A DNA stretch of 64,000 nucleotides from Agrostemma githago (GCA_958450325.1 OY288241.1:39336778-39400777), one strand, 5' to 3'; counted from the stretch's first letter, positions 46,101 to 58,941 are shown. Translations and numbers: made by a program. Notes: generated by a model from the letters alone, not told the origin.

Positions 46101-46712
46101 ATAGTTGAGTTGCCTAGTTAGAGACCAAAGTCTAATTTATTTTGACTGAATTCTCGAAACTAGTTTTTAGTATTATCCTAGTGAAAGTCTAGATTCTACA
46201 TTAATCCTATCCATAACACCATTTTGATTATTTTATTTATTATCGATATAAATTGACGCAGGTTGGCAAATATCTTTATGTTTCTTCGGCAACCCTTTTA
46301 ATTAATTTGTTTTACGCTAAAACTTATTTTATTACGCTGTTTTAATGTTTTCCACTTTTACTATTTTTCCTATATTAGTAATTACTGTTTTAAAATCCTG
46401 TTATACGGCTGGGAGAACGTTGACGTTGCTCCCCACTGATTGTGGCTGTTATGTTTTAACATGGCAGGTATACGTGTTTATTTCCCGGTGGGTGTGGGCT
46501 AGCGAGCAGTCTTGAATCCTGCTGTTTTTTTTTATCATGTCTTAAGGATTGTTTAACCTTTTTACGGATTGTTTTATATTTTAGCCATTTTTATGTATGG
46601 CGCATGTTGGACTTTACCAATTTAATTTATTAAGACATAGTTTTGTGTGTTTTAATCCCGACTCTACAGTGTTTCCGCCACTGTATCGCGCTAGAATTTT
46701 TAGGGGATTACA
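43189..46712 (+). repeat. 5' LTR of LARD-C
   Basis: TGTAACACCCGC to GGGGATTACA, 3524 bp. Related along its length to the solo LTR at 30743-34241 and, at the ends, to LARD-D LTRs. No gene inside; ORFs such as 45715-45954 recur in every copy because they are LTR sequence. Confidence 0.93.
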
Positions 46713-49700
46713 GTTGGTATCAGAGCATCACTGCTCCCGACGCTTACACACCTGAAATTAGGGAAAAATACCAGTAAATTATTTAAACAGTAAATAAAGA
46801 TATTATTAGAAATGGGTAGAAACAAATAAGGACTTAACTGTTAAGATTATCTGTTCCTGAACTCAATGATTAGCATTGAATATTTGTTTTATATGTCGAA
46901 GAAGATGAAAGAACAAGTTGCTGATATGCTGCTCCAGATCGGGACAAGACCTACTTAGCACTCTCAACACCTGCTGACTCGAGTGGACAACTAGGTGCTC
47001 CAAGAAAGATTTCGATAATGACTTTTAGCTCCGGTTCAGCTTACTTAAGCTACAGGCAAGATGATCAAGAGTAGATTCATGTTCCATGATGTCGCAGTAA
47101 ATCCAGATGGAGCGACCCATGACTTGTGTGCTCGTTCCTCTACAAGAAGATGAAGTAATCCATTTTGGATTCCCTCGTGAACTCGGGAGGCCCGAAGATT
47201 CTCTTCTGGTTCAAGAACTTAGTAATATAGGATCATCGATTCTTTTCTTCCTTTCCCTATTTCTTCCAATTCTCCTCTTATATATTCTCATCTTCATTCT
47301 CTTGGTGAATCCTTGTTCTATTCTTCTATTCTACCATCTTTCTCTTGAGATTCTTTTGTTAGACCGATTTCTGTCTCAGTGAACCCCGTGAAAGGATATA
47401 GATGTTTGAGGTTTAGTAAACCCTTGTTACCTAGGGCTTGAGGGTTGTGAGTTATACCTTGTTATCTATCTTAGTAAGCTTTTGAGGATCGATTTGAATA
47501 ATAAATTGTCAATTAATGGAATTAGGTTGGTACTTTAGACTCTGAACCTTGGGTTATAGGCTACTTGATTATTTGGAGGACTTAGAGTTGAATATATTTT
47601 GGGGTAGTAAGAGTATATCGTATTTGATGGATACCTAGTACCTAATTTCACCTAGAACCGAACCAAGTGTAGCTAATAATAGAATTTTGAGATTCCTATC
47701 TAAATGTTATTTGATGGATGCATCGGGAATGTTTGGGATCATAGAGTACTGTTTAAATTGTTAACCTGAGTGTTGTGGTACCATAGAAGGTTTTCATTAA
47801 TACCGTTAGAAATTTTGGTTAACATAGATTACCCGTGTTTCTTAAGGATTAGATAGTTAATCGTTGGTTAAAGTTGTAACCTAGGAACTTTGGAGTTGAG
47901 TGATCTAAATTGAATAAATTGTTGTTAACCTTGAAAAGGATAAACATATTGCCATTAGAGGTTGGATTTATAGCGTTGTTTTGAGGAACATTTTGATGTC
48001 AATCATCTTAATGGATTTATAGTTCAGAACCTTAGACCAACGAGATTGTGGCTTCGTTGAGTTATTAAATATTTTGTGGTTGCACCATTACGATTAGAAA
48101 TTTGATGGACTTCTTGGAAACATTAATCGAATGATGTGTTTGAAAATGTGAGTGTTTGCGCCTTTACCTATAGGTTTGAGCGTGTTTGAGGATTTATTGT
48201 ACTTCCCCAACTTCTGCACTTGTGGTATTATAAATATGTTGGTGATCATCTTTGAGGATTTTGTGTCAGAACATTGTTAATTGGTGGATTTTATTTAGTC
48301 TTCCTTACTCGAGAAATTTGAAGTATACCTCGAGTTCAGACCTTATGAACTTTGAATTACGAGCCTTAGTGATTACAAGTTTGGGTATGTTTTGATGACT
48401 GTTGGAATCTTAATTAATGGATTAGTCTAAATCGTTTGTGGATTCTTACCATACTAATTGAATATTATATAAGTATGTAAGGCTTAATTTTGGAGGCTAT
48501 AGCAGTTGATGTTTTTGGAGGTTTTAGATTGAGTAGGACCACCCTGTACTGATATTGGACTTAGCGTTATTTGATGGGAATTAGGAACCCGTGTTTGTGG
48601 AAGTCGTGCTAAGAATCTCGAGATGATTAATTTCTTCCATAATCCTTGAGAGCTCTTTTTGATTCTCAACTCCGTCTTTCTTTTTGCTCCTCTTGAATTC
48701 TGTTACGGTAACTCCTGCCAATCCCTTCAACCTTTGTCGATTTTGAAAGCTCTTATTTTTAATTTATTTATCCTTGTTCTATTTGCCCGTTAACTATTTT
48801 TCGAACTCCCTATTTTATAAAAAGTTTGATTACTTTTAAAAAAAAAATTGGACTATCGTAAAATTTTAACATTTTGAGTTATAATTTCTAATTGTGAATT
48901 TGCCCGTTTTGTAAAAAGCTGGACTAATTTAAAAATTTTGATTTTCATGAAATTTTAACATTTTGAAGCATGATTTCAAATTTTTAAACTCCCCATTTTG
49001 TAAAAACTTTGAGCAATTTAACATTTTGAGTTATCGTGAAATTTAACATTTTTATTTTATAATTTAAGAACTATATACTTCACTTTGTTTTATCTTTGAT
49101 TGATATTTATATTTAGATCTATTTCAAAATGCCTTAATAATTTATTTAAACTATTTCGAAATCATTTTTAATTTTTGATTTTCAAGCGATCAAAATTTTA
49201 TGAAGACTTTTATATTTCCAAGTACTTCAATTTGTATAGAATTGTTATGTAAAACGTTTTAACATTGTCGAAATTATTTTGTATGTTCAAGTTTGATAAC
49301 ATTTTTGAAAACTTTCATAATTACTTTGATAACATTTTCGAAATTTTAACGTTTTGAGAATTGATTTTCATTTTATTGTTGGTGAACTTTTGAATCTGTT
49401 ATTGTAAATGTTTGACGGCTGGTGCGATTTTTACTAACTACAAAATTTGATTTCTCCAAACTAAATTTTGTTTCATCAAAAAAAAAAAAAGAATAATATC
49501 GAATTTCTTAATCAAAATATTTTACTTTTGTTTTCAAAATATTTTGGTTATCCTATTTCCTTCGAGTTTGTTTACAAATGTTATTTAACGTTATTATTTT
49601 ATCAAATAACTTTACTTTACGATTTCATTAATCAAAAGATTCTAAACTTCGGGTTGGTTAGCCCAATTCTTCTTGGAATAGATATTTGTCTTCGATGCGA

Positions 49701-49796
49701 GCTAAGCATCCTCAACTCTTCGAGTAAGGTAAACCTCAATTTCCTATCTGCTTATTCCTAGTTTCGAGGACGAAACTTTCTTTTAGTGGGGAGGAT
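46713..49796 (+). other. Internal region of LARD-C
   Basis: Begins with primer site TGGTATCAGAGC (46715-46726) and ends with polypurine tract agtggggaggat (about 49785-49796). Only short ORFs (the longest about 97 codons), none resembling gag or pol. It shares sequence with the LARD-D interior. Confidence 0.8.
46715..46726 (+). promoter_or_regulatory. Primer binding site of LARD-C, tRNA-Met type
   Basis: TGGTATCAGAGC, two bases after the 5' LTR; complementary to the 3' end of initiator tRNA-Met. Confidence 0.88.
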
Positions 49797-52700
49797 TGTA
49801 ACACCCGCTATTTTTCCTAAGCATTTTATTCTTTCTGTTAGGACTTCGTCGTAACTCTGTCACTTTTGGCCTCATATTTTATCATTTTACTAAGCTTTAT
49901 TTTAATTTTTGAGTTTAATAATTTCTATTTTTAATTTTAAAGATTTAAAATTCTTTTAAATCCATTTATTTGGTTTCTTCGTAAACTAAGTAATTTTTCC
50001 GCGAGGAATTCTATTTTTCTCCCAATTGACATTTTTAAGCTTGGATTTAAGTTATTCCTTTTTCCTAAAAATGTTTGAATACGTTTATGGAATATTTTCT
50101 ACTAAGATATATTTTAGTTACTAAAAACAAGCCATTTATGATTTTATTACGAAGCTTCGCGAATAATTATTTTCTTACGCGAGGTTTACTCGAATTACTT
50201 TGAAATGCCTTTAACTATTTTACGATTATACTTTTTATCAACTTATAAATTATTTGAGACTGTTTTCTGACATTTTGGACCGACTAAGCTCTTGGTCACA
50301 AGTTTTATTACATTTTATTTAAACGATTCATTTTATCACATTAAAACGTAATCATAAGATAAATCATTTTCATTCATTGTAGCATTTATGTCAAAGCTTA
50401 TCTTACTCCCTCTCTTATCCCATTTGGCCGGCCAACTTATGGTCTAGGTACACTCTTGTATTCTTTTTTTTTTGAAAGCCTTAATTCATGCTTACTCTTT
50501 TAAGTATTGTATCACCCATCTCCACCTTTACTCTCTACATTCATTTCTTTTACATTCACCAAAAATATTCATCACTCTCTTCTCCTCTCTTTTGGCCGTG
50601 TGACCCTTAGCCATTCTAGGCAAATTTTTGCTCCATTTCTAGTCTCAATCGCATCATTCTTATCATCATAATAATCCTCTTTCCGATTCCTTCGTTAAGG
50701 TATTAATCGACATCATTTTCGATCAATTTTTACCTTGTTTGTTTTTAGTTTTCTCATGGTATTTTCTGCCATGATTTTCGTGTTGGTAGGATTTTTGGAC
50801 GATCCCGAAGCCGACGAATATATCGTTGATTCAGACTTGGAGTAGAGGTAACGTCGATGTTACTCGGTATTTCAAGATTTTAATTGAGTATTTGCATGTA
50901 TATATTTTTATACTTTATTTTGGCGATATATGTATGTCACGAATTCTGGAAAATTTTTAAAGTTGAAATTTTGCATGTTTCGATATTTTTATCGCTTTTA
51001 CGAGATTAACGATTAAATTGTTATATTAATTTGTAAAATCGTAATAATCGGCCTAAACATGTAATATATATTTATATTCTGGAAAAATGTTGTTTTTGAT
51101 GATTTTTAGTAATTTAGTATTTTTCTGATATTTTTGATATCGATTATTGAATTATTATCGTTTTCGGACAAAAACGATTGAAAACCGATTTTTAGTTCTA
51201 GTACTTAAACATTTTATTTTAATCTGATTTTTGACGTGGTAAAAATTTCTGGTGAAATAGAATTTTATGAATTTTCTCATAATTTTTCGGAATTGTTAAG
51301 TGGATGAATTAATTAATCACTTTAAATCATCGTTTACCGTTAAAACCGTGTTTGTTGTTTAAATTCTCGATTTCTGGTCTTTGGTTTAAATCTGGAAAAA
51401 TTTATGATTCTGATGATTTCATATTAAAATGTATTATTATGATTTTTAGTGCCTTAATAAAATGTTTGGAACGATAGGTTTGTTAATAAAATCGTTAATT
51501 GCGAAAACGGGTTTAAATGACGGTTTTGTTGAAATTTGTTGAATCTGGGTTTTGGAAAAATCTGGAAAAAATTTATATTCTGTAAAATTAGGATTTTAAA
51601 GTGTAATAAAAATTTTTGGATATTAATACTTAAATCGTTTGGTAATTACTATTTTTATTAATCGTTATTGTCAAGATTGGACGATTAACGAGAAAACGCT
51701 TTAAAAACCGAGTTTTTAGAATTCTGGAAATTTTCTTTTTTGGACAGAATGTCCATAAATATAGTTTAACTATTTTACATAATTTTTGTACTATTTATTA
51801 TAGTCTTTAATTAATAAATATTGATTTCGGACAAATTGTGATTTAGCGCTAAATTGTTTCGTCTTACCTAAAAGAATTATTTTTCCAGCAATTTTGAAAG
51901 TATTTAAATCTGAAACTTTAAGAGTTAAATCATCCCTTAACATACTCTAATATATTTGTTGGTTTAATTAAATAAAGACGTTCAAATATTTAATTTGATG
52001 TTTGCCGTAAAATCCTATTTATAATTTTATCGTCGAAACTAATAATAATTAGGGAATTTTAGCTTTATAACTTTTGAAAACACCCTAATTAGTAATATTA
52101 AAATATTTAAGATGTTTCTAATCATTTTATACCACTTACACGATATTTTAATAATTTCATAAAATCAAATGTTCTTACTTTAATAATTAATATCGTTAAG
52201 GCCGAAAGTATTAGTTTTATAAATCTATATCGTTTACTAAAATGTGGTATTAGTATGAACTAATATTTTCACTACTTTGATATGATGCTATTTTTAGTAA
52301 AGTTTCTAAAAATAGAAGTTTCCTAAAATAGAAGTTTCCTAAAATAGAAAGTTTCCTCTTTTAGAATATAAATGTTTACTTCTTTTATCCTCATATTGTT
52401 TATGATGAATACATCTTTTAAATATCGATAATGGTTTGTTTTGGAGTTATGGAATAAGGACAAGTGTGGGTTTAGAGTAATATAGTCTGGGGTGTACGTT
52501 TTGCCATCAACTATAAAGCTGGTGTGTCTATGTTGAGACACATTGGTCGTTGAACTGAGCATGGTTTGTGCTTAGGAGTGTGTATATTTTGACCTTAAAC
52601 TTAGATATCGCATCGTGTAAGTCGCCGTCGGGTTGAACTGGATTACGGTTGGTGTCCAGGAGGGGTGTACATTACTTAAGCCAGGACCTCGCTGCACGCA

Positions 52701-53320
52701 GTCCTGTTATAGTTGAGTTGCCTAGTTAGAGACCAAAGTCTAATTTGTTTTGACTGAATTCTCGAAACTAGTTTTTAGTATTATCCTAGTGAAAGTCTAG
52801 ATTCTACATTAATCCTATCCATAACACCATTTTGATTATTTTATTTATTATCGATATAAATTGACGCAGGTTGGCAAATATCTTTATGTTTCTTCGGCAA
52901 CCCTTTTAATTAATTTGTTTTACGCTAAAACTTATTTTATTACGCTGTTTTAATGTTTTCCACTTTTACTATTTTTCCTATATTAGTAATTACTGTTTTA
53001 AAATCCTGTTATACGGCTGGGAGAACGTTGACGTTGCTCCCCACTGATTGTGGCTGTTATGTTTTAACATGGCAGGTATACGTGTTTATTTCCCGGTGGG
53101 TGTGGGCTAGCGAGCAGTCTTGAATCCTGCTGTTTTTTTTTATCATGTCTTAAGGATTGTTTAACCTTTTTACGGATTGTTTTATATTTTAGCCATTTTT
53201 ATGTATGGCGCATGTTGGACTTTACCAATTTAATTTATTAAGACATAGTTCTGTGTGTTTTAATCCCGACTCTACAGTGTTTCCGCCACTGTATCGCGCT
53301 AGAATTTTTAGGGGATTACA
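49797..53320 (+). repeat. 3' LTR of LARD-C
   Basis: 3524 bp, the same length as the 5' LTR; two one-base indels cancel. Differences include g for t near 50595, t for c near 50859 and t for c near 51740. Confidence 0.93.
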
Positions 53321-53325
53321 GTTTT

Positions 53326-54420
53326 ATTAGCCGCCTATACCGCTCCATTTGTCTGGGGCCGGTAAGGTGAAGATGTATCCCTCTGGATTTTATATCTCGC
53401 TAGCAACGTAGCGGTTTCAGCTTGGAAATGGGCCCCGCGATCACTGATGAACTCATGCGGGATCCTGTATCGGCATATGATCTTGTTTTGGATGAACTTG
53501 GCAACATGCTTGGCATTCAAGATCCGGTACGACTCGGCTTCGACCCATTTGGTGAAATAGTCGATGGCCACCAAAATGAAACAGTGACCTCCCGTCCTGG
53601 AAGGGTTCACCTTTCCAATTATATCAATTCCCCATGTTGAGAACGGCCATGGTGATGTCATGGTATATAATAGGGAAGACGGCATATGTTGTACATTAGC
53701 AAAAATCTGACAGTTATGACAGTGTTTGACATATAATTGACAGTCAGTTTCCATGGTGTTCCAATAATACCCGAGCCTCATGATTTTACAGGCTAGCATA
53801 TGAGCGTTCATATGCGGCTCATTTTCACCATAGTGTACCTCGGACATTACCTTCTCGGCCTGCACTTTATCGATACACAGGAGGAGAACCCCCTGTGCCG
53901 TCTTATTGTATAACTATCCGTCGTCCGTACGAAGAAATTGGGTCGCCAATCTTCGGAAAGCTTTCTTAGCCCTGTTTTCAGTTCCCGGGGGATACTAACC
54001 CGTCGGCAAGTAGGTTAGGATAGCCTGATACCGGGGTTCCGGGTCAGTTATCTCGATATCTTGGATGGCGTGGATATAGGCCGGCTCGGACCATGTTTCA
54101 ACCCAGATTGGCATGCTGGTTAGATGTTCCGGGATGTTTAGTAAGGATGCCAATTTGGAAAATGCATCTGTAAATTGATTTTCTTCTCGAGGTAGATAGA
54201 TATATTCTACCTTTTGGAATTGTTTCTTGAGAACCCTTACTCGCGCTTGGTAAGCCAAGAGATTGGCGTTTTGAGTTTTCCATTTTTGGAGAGCTTGATT
54301 AATGACTAGGGATGAGTCACCGTGGATCCGGAGGTTTGTTACTCCTAGATCAGCGGCGACTTGCAACCCGTGAATGCATGTTTCATATTCGGCTGCGTTG
54401 TTAGTCAGATCAAAGTCCAA
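53326..54420 (-). pseudogene. Tat-1 pol: second RNase H and integrase N-terminal part
   Basis: Minus strand. The archaeal-like RNase H segment has DLTNNAAEYETCIHGLQVAA, IHGDSSLVINQ and LPREENQFTDAFSKL. Integrase follows with the zinc-binding stretch (HMLACKIMRLGYYW, VKHCHNCQIF), catalytic Asp in WGIDIIGK and second Asp in FISDRGAHF. LARD-C cuts it just before the expected Glu; the rest lies at 43188-42646. A stop near 53995 also separates the two domains. Confidence 0.84.
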
Positions 54421-56250
54421 TTTAATGGATAACGGTGTATGCTCTCCTTTCGGTGATATTAATAAAATCCGACTCCGAATTCTCGGAAGTTGGACGCCCC
54501 ATCAAAATACAAATCCCATGTCGGTATCGGTATGGAATATGTCTTCATCTAGAAAAGCCCAAGTATCGGTGTGCCCTTCTTCAGATATGGGGCTATCGGC
54601 GAGAAATTCGGCTACTACCCGACCCTTGATGGCTTTTAATGGTACGAACTTGAGGTCGAACTCTGCTAACATTAAAGTTTATCTAGACATTCTACCGTTA
54701 AAGATGGGCTTCTCGAATAGGTACTTGATAGGATCCATTTTGGATAAAACATGTACCTCGTGACTAAGCATATAGTGTCGGAGCTTTTTAGTGGCCCAAA
54801 CCAAAGCTAGGCACGTTTTCTCGAGCATTGTATACTTGCACTCGTATTCCAGGATCTTTTTACTGATGTAGTAGATAGCCCGTTCTTCTGAATCGACTGT
54901 CTGGGCTAGCATAGCCCCCATAGCTGTCTCGGTCGTTGTTAGGTATAACGACAAAGGCAATCCGGGTTGAGGTGGCATTAATACCGGCGGTGCAGACAAA
55001 ATCTCTTTGATTTTATCGAAAGCCGCTTGACATTTATCGTCCCGTAGTATTCGCTCTCCTATCTTCAGTTTCTTGAAAATGGGTTCACATACCATGGTTA
55101 ACTTTGAAATGAACCGGCTAATGTATTGGACTTTCCTGAGAAACCCCCGTATTTCTTTTTCGGTCTTGGGTGGTTGCATCTCGGAGATGGCTTTGATTTT
55201 GGCTGGGTCGACCTCGATGCCGCGTTGGCTAACGATATGGCCAGTAATTTGCCAGATGTTACCCCGAAGCTGCATTTTTGAGGGTTTAGCCTCATGTTGT
55301 ATTAGCGTAGTCGGGTAAAGAATTTTCTTAGGGCCGCAATGTGCCCACTTCGGTCTTTGGACTTAACAATCTTGTCGTCCACATAAACCTCCACTTCCTT
55401 ATGCATCATGTCATGTAAGAGAGTTATGGCGGTTCTTTGATAAGTGGCCCCGGCATTGATGAGCCCAAATGACATAACAGTGTAACAGTAAGTACCCCAA
55501 GGTGTAATGAAGGTGGTCTTACTCATGTCTTCTTCTGCCATTTTGATCTGATTCTATCCGGCATACCCGTCCATGAATGATAGAAGGGCATGATCGTCCG
55601 TGTTATCCACCAGTATGTCGATATGTGGTAACGGAAAATCGTCTTTTGGGCTGGCCTTATTAAGGTCCCTGAAGTCCACACATACCCGCACCTTGCCGTC
55701 CTTCTTGGGTACCGGCACGATGTTTGCAACCCAGTCTGGATATTCAGACACTTGTATAAAGCCTGCTTTGAATTGCTTGTCGACTTCCTCTTTGACTTTG
55801 AGAGACCATTCGGGCCTCATTCTTCGGAGTTTCTGTTTTACCGGTTTACACCCATCTTTGATGGGTATATGGTGTTCAGTTATTTCCCGATCTATCCCCG
55901 GCATGTCCTTGTAGGACCATGCGAAGACATCCCTGAATTCTTGGAGGAGGTCCGTGAATTGTTTTCTCTCCTCGGGATCTAAAGATAAGCCTAACTTAAG
56001 CATCTGGAGCTCTAAGGTAGTACCCACGTTAATGGACTCGGTCTCCTCAACTACCAGATCTCGAGACTCCCTTTGTTCGAGCTGCTCGATCAGATGCGGA
56101 GGTAGAGGTACCTGTTCGTCGGGTTTCTCAATGTCATTGCATATAAAATTCTTGAAATTGAAAGAATTTTGGAAATAAGACAAGTCGTAAGCGGAACTGT
56201 TTTCGTTATTATTAATAGTAAATTTTGAGAAAAACTCAAAGAGAGCGGCC
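54421..56250 (-). pseudogene. Tat-1 pol: reverse transcriptase and first RNase H
   Basis: RT is recognisable from KKDGKVRVCVDFRDLNKASP, DDFPLPHIDILVDN, LLSFMDGYAG, TTFITPWGTYCYTVMSFGL and the active-site VEVYVDDKIVKS (YVDD). The connected RNase H region follows (TETAMGAMLAQ, LVWATKKLRHYML). A TAG at 55554-55556 falls in the Tat motif that normally reads GYNQI, a frameshift lies near 55290, and another stop near 54679. The enzyme is not functional. Confidence 0.85.
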
Positions 56251-56724
56251 ATCTTCTCGTTGGTCAGTGGCGGGATATGGAGTGCTCTCGGGACTGGCCC
56301 CGAGACTCCATTGGAAGTGGCTAAAGGAAGAGGGGTTACAGACTGGACTCTAGCACCGGACCCTCTAGACTTGGACTCAGACTCCGACTCAGACTCAGAC
56401 TCAGACTCGGACTCGGAATCAGTATCCGGCATGTGTCCCTCGCTGGTGATCAGCTTGTAGACTCGACCTTGGCTGTCAGTTCACTTGATCGTCTTCCTCC
56501 AGGCCCTTTTCCCGGTGTCTGCACCAACTTCGGAGATCAGCTTTGTTGGGTCAAACTGATTGCTGCGGAGGATCAGGTTGACCAGATCTTCTTTTCGAGT
56601 AGGGATGGCCTTGTCTTCTCCAAATAGAAGCCCCAGCACGGGCTCGGAGTTGTTTTCAACTTCCATGGATTCGGCCTGAACGAGGGTGAATATATCATCG
56701 GGGATGAAATTGCATTCCCGAGTG
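56251..56724 (-). pseudogene. Tat-1 gag-pol linker region with Ser-Glu repeat
   Basis: Minus-strand frames with no protease motif I can recognise. At about 56365-56425 a 6-bp repeat (gactca/gactcg) encodes an alternating Ser-Glu run after MPDTD. Upstream, REDLVNLILRSNQFDP-like sequence is open to a stop at 56481. Tat-2's LTR cuts the frame at 56724. Confidence 0.5.
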
Positions 56725-57521
56725 TGGACATGACATAGGTCCACCCCGACACGGCCACGCGCGGGTTTGGGGAGGCGAATGAATCTCTATATGAGAATGG
56801 ATCGAATTGAAATTTAGGTCTATGTGGAGTCGCCACCGAATTTTGTGGTTATTCGGAATAATTCGAGCCCACTCTATGTCGTAGTGGTCCGTATACAAAA
56901 TACGGCCCATTTCCGATGTCAAAGTTTATTGGGCTCGTCCTTTTGCATTTGATACCAATACCGACTTTATCGGATATTGTCTATTGAATGACTCTCGTGC
57001 GCCAACGGTTTCGGGCATCCGGAAACCGAGGTTCTGAGTAAGGGGTGAGGGTACGTGTTGGGAAGCCCACAAAGGACACCCAACCCCGCCCGCACATTAG
57101 CGACCTCTACTAAGAATTCGAATGACTTTCCAATACGCGCGTTAGTTGAACGGGAAAATGATATGCAAAGATTATTTTCCCTAAACATGTGAAAGGAATT
57201 GAAAAGGGTTTCTAAGTCAATTTAATGCAATTAATTCTAACGTCGAAGTTGAATTTTAGCATGTGGGTTCATTTTAGTAAAATAAAATAAACGACAAAAA
57301 TTGACAAAGGAAACAAACAAACTGTTAGTAATGATATAACGAATAATAACGGTTTGTGCAAATATTGAATTGAATTGAATGATGTAAACGAGATGATGCA
57401 TGGTTTGAAAAGATAGTAATACACGTGATTAATTAGGCACGTGTTGATCTAAGTCGTAAAATACTATCGAATTTAGAAAGAAGGAGAATGTTCGACTCAC
57501 GGTTTTGGTCGTGATGAGGCC

Positions 57522-57739
57522 ACTCGATCGAGTGGTCGATGGACTCGATCGAGTGAACCTCTAAAAGGTTTCTGTTTTGCGTTTCAGACCGTACTCGGCC
57601 GAGTTATTGTCCAACTCGGTCGAGTACATGGCCACTCGACCGAGTCGCTGTGAGACTCGACCGAGTGGGGGTCGTAGTAAGCATTCTGATCCGATTTTGG
57701 GGTGCCACTCGACCGAGTGGGCTAGGCACTCGGTCGAGT
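57522..57739. repeat. Eight-unit palindrome ladder in LTR of Tat-2
   Basis: Units begin at 57522, 57543, 57593, 57614, 57634, 57655, 57707 and 57728. Spacings 21, 50, 21, 20, 21, 52, 21. Central pairs are AT, GC, GT or AC while the arms stay ACTCG/CGAGT. All eight units are perfect in the arms. Confidence 0.93.
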
Positions 57740-58907
57740 GCCCCCTGTACGAATTATAATTCGTTCGCAATTTTGTATTGATTTAGAAATTGCTTTTGAT
57801 ATTTGATAATTCGACGGTTTTACCGAATTGAGCATAAATATTGTATGACTTATGCTCGATTCGGGTTTTTTTATAAATCATCAATTTGATTGAGCCGAAT
57901 ATAAATATTATTGAATTTATACCCGACTCTAAATTTAAATGATCGTTATATCCCGTATTCGATTATTGAATCGATACAGGATAGTAGATCGAAAAAAAAA
58001 AGAAAATTGATTTGAGTCGTTTTAAGTCAATCAAAACTATATGAATTTCTCTCTGCGTTTGTAGCGTCATAATTACAACATGACATCTACGTCAGCATCA
58101 ACGAGAAATCGAATTAATTGAATTAAATTGACTAGATTGTTAGATTCGACATCCAACTATGAAATTGGCATCAGATCTAACGAATCGACACTTTGCTTAA
58201 ATTAGAGGACTTAATTCCCTCGGCTTCTCCGACATCAAAATAAATCCCCAAGGATTGTGATGTCGGATCCACGTCAACGGGTTTCGACCCTTATTAAAAA
58301 TTCGTATCTTGAAAAAAGGTTTTAAAACTGATGAAATATGCGAATCAATAATGATACAAACGATATGAAGATTATTGTTTAAGTTAACTTATCTCAATAA
58401 TCAAGTTGTCGGGGTGTTGGAATAAGCGACCGTCAACGTTGTGTGCAGTACACTTGTATATTCGTGTTTTCTTATTCCGACATCCCTCATACTCGACACA
58501 AATCGATAAGTATTTTAATGTTTTGTACTAGTTATTATCGATATTAGTGCAATAAAAAGTAATACAAAAAAAACAAAAAAACGAGGCAAAAGAGAGGATG
58601 ACGAGAGGAAGATAGGAAAAGAAGAAAGGGGTTTTGACACCCTCAACCTACATGTTCTTGTCTCGGATCGAACTCGTAACCGTGGCTTTAACACAAGAGT
58701 CTTCGAGGTGGATGAAGGTTAAGTTATGGTGGCTCGGGTTGTTGATTTCCTAAAACTAGGTTTAGGGTTTGCTAGTGTAATGCTTAGGGTTTGAATTAGG
58801 GTTTGCAAGAGACGTTGTATGTGTATGTGTAGGGTTGCTCTAGGGTTTTTCGAAAGTGTAAAAGATGTAAAAAAAAGATGTCAAATTGTGTGTGCATGAG
58901 GTTGCTT

Positions 58908-58914
58908 ATATAGG
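58908..58914 (-). promoter_or_regulatory. LTR TATA box of Tat-2
   Basis: TATATAA on the minus strand in gcctatataagcaacc, with the palindrome ladder starting 28 bp upstream. Confidence 0.6.
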
Positions 58915-58941
58915 CAATGCTAGGGCACCCGGTTTAGGGTT

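Larger units (their letters stand above)
43189..53320 (+). mobile_element. LARD-C: large noncoding LTR retrotransposon, young insertion
   Basis: 10,132 bp with 3524-bp LTRs (43189-46712 and 49797-53320), a tRNA-Met type primer site, a 3.08-kb noncoding interior and a polypurine tract before the 3' LTR. Perfect duplication GTTTT (43184-43188, 53321-53325). The same position in Tat-2 (near 62560) is uninterrupted. LTRs differ at about a dozen bases by eye, roughly 0.4%. LTRs larger than the interior and no ORF of substance fit LARD elements. Confidence 0.93.
26155..56724 (-). mobile_element. Tat-1: Ty3/gypsy Tat-lineage retrotransposon, heavily interrupted
   Basis: Visible minus-strand parts: pol 56724-53326 and 43188-42646, antisense gene 29420-42270 (plus strand), polypurine tract near 28738, 3' LTR 28737-26155. 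Interrupted by LARD-D, LARD-C and, at its upstream edge, Tat-2. The 5' LTR and most of gag are not in the window. Tat assignment rests on the RT/RNase H/integrase sequence style, the archaeal-like second RNase H (NNAAEYE, LPREENQF) and the antisense ORF downstream of integrase, as known in Grande- and Retand-type elements. Confidence 0.82.

Noticed and set aside
47107..47382. Small gene in LARD-C interior
   Set aside because: 91 codons with a hydrophobic end and no counterpart kept open in LARD-D.
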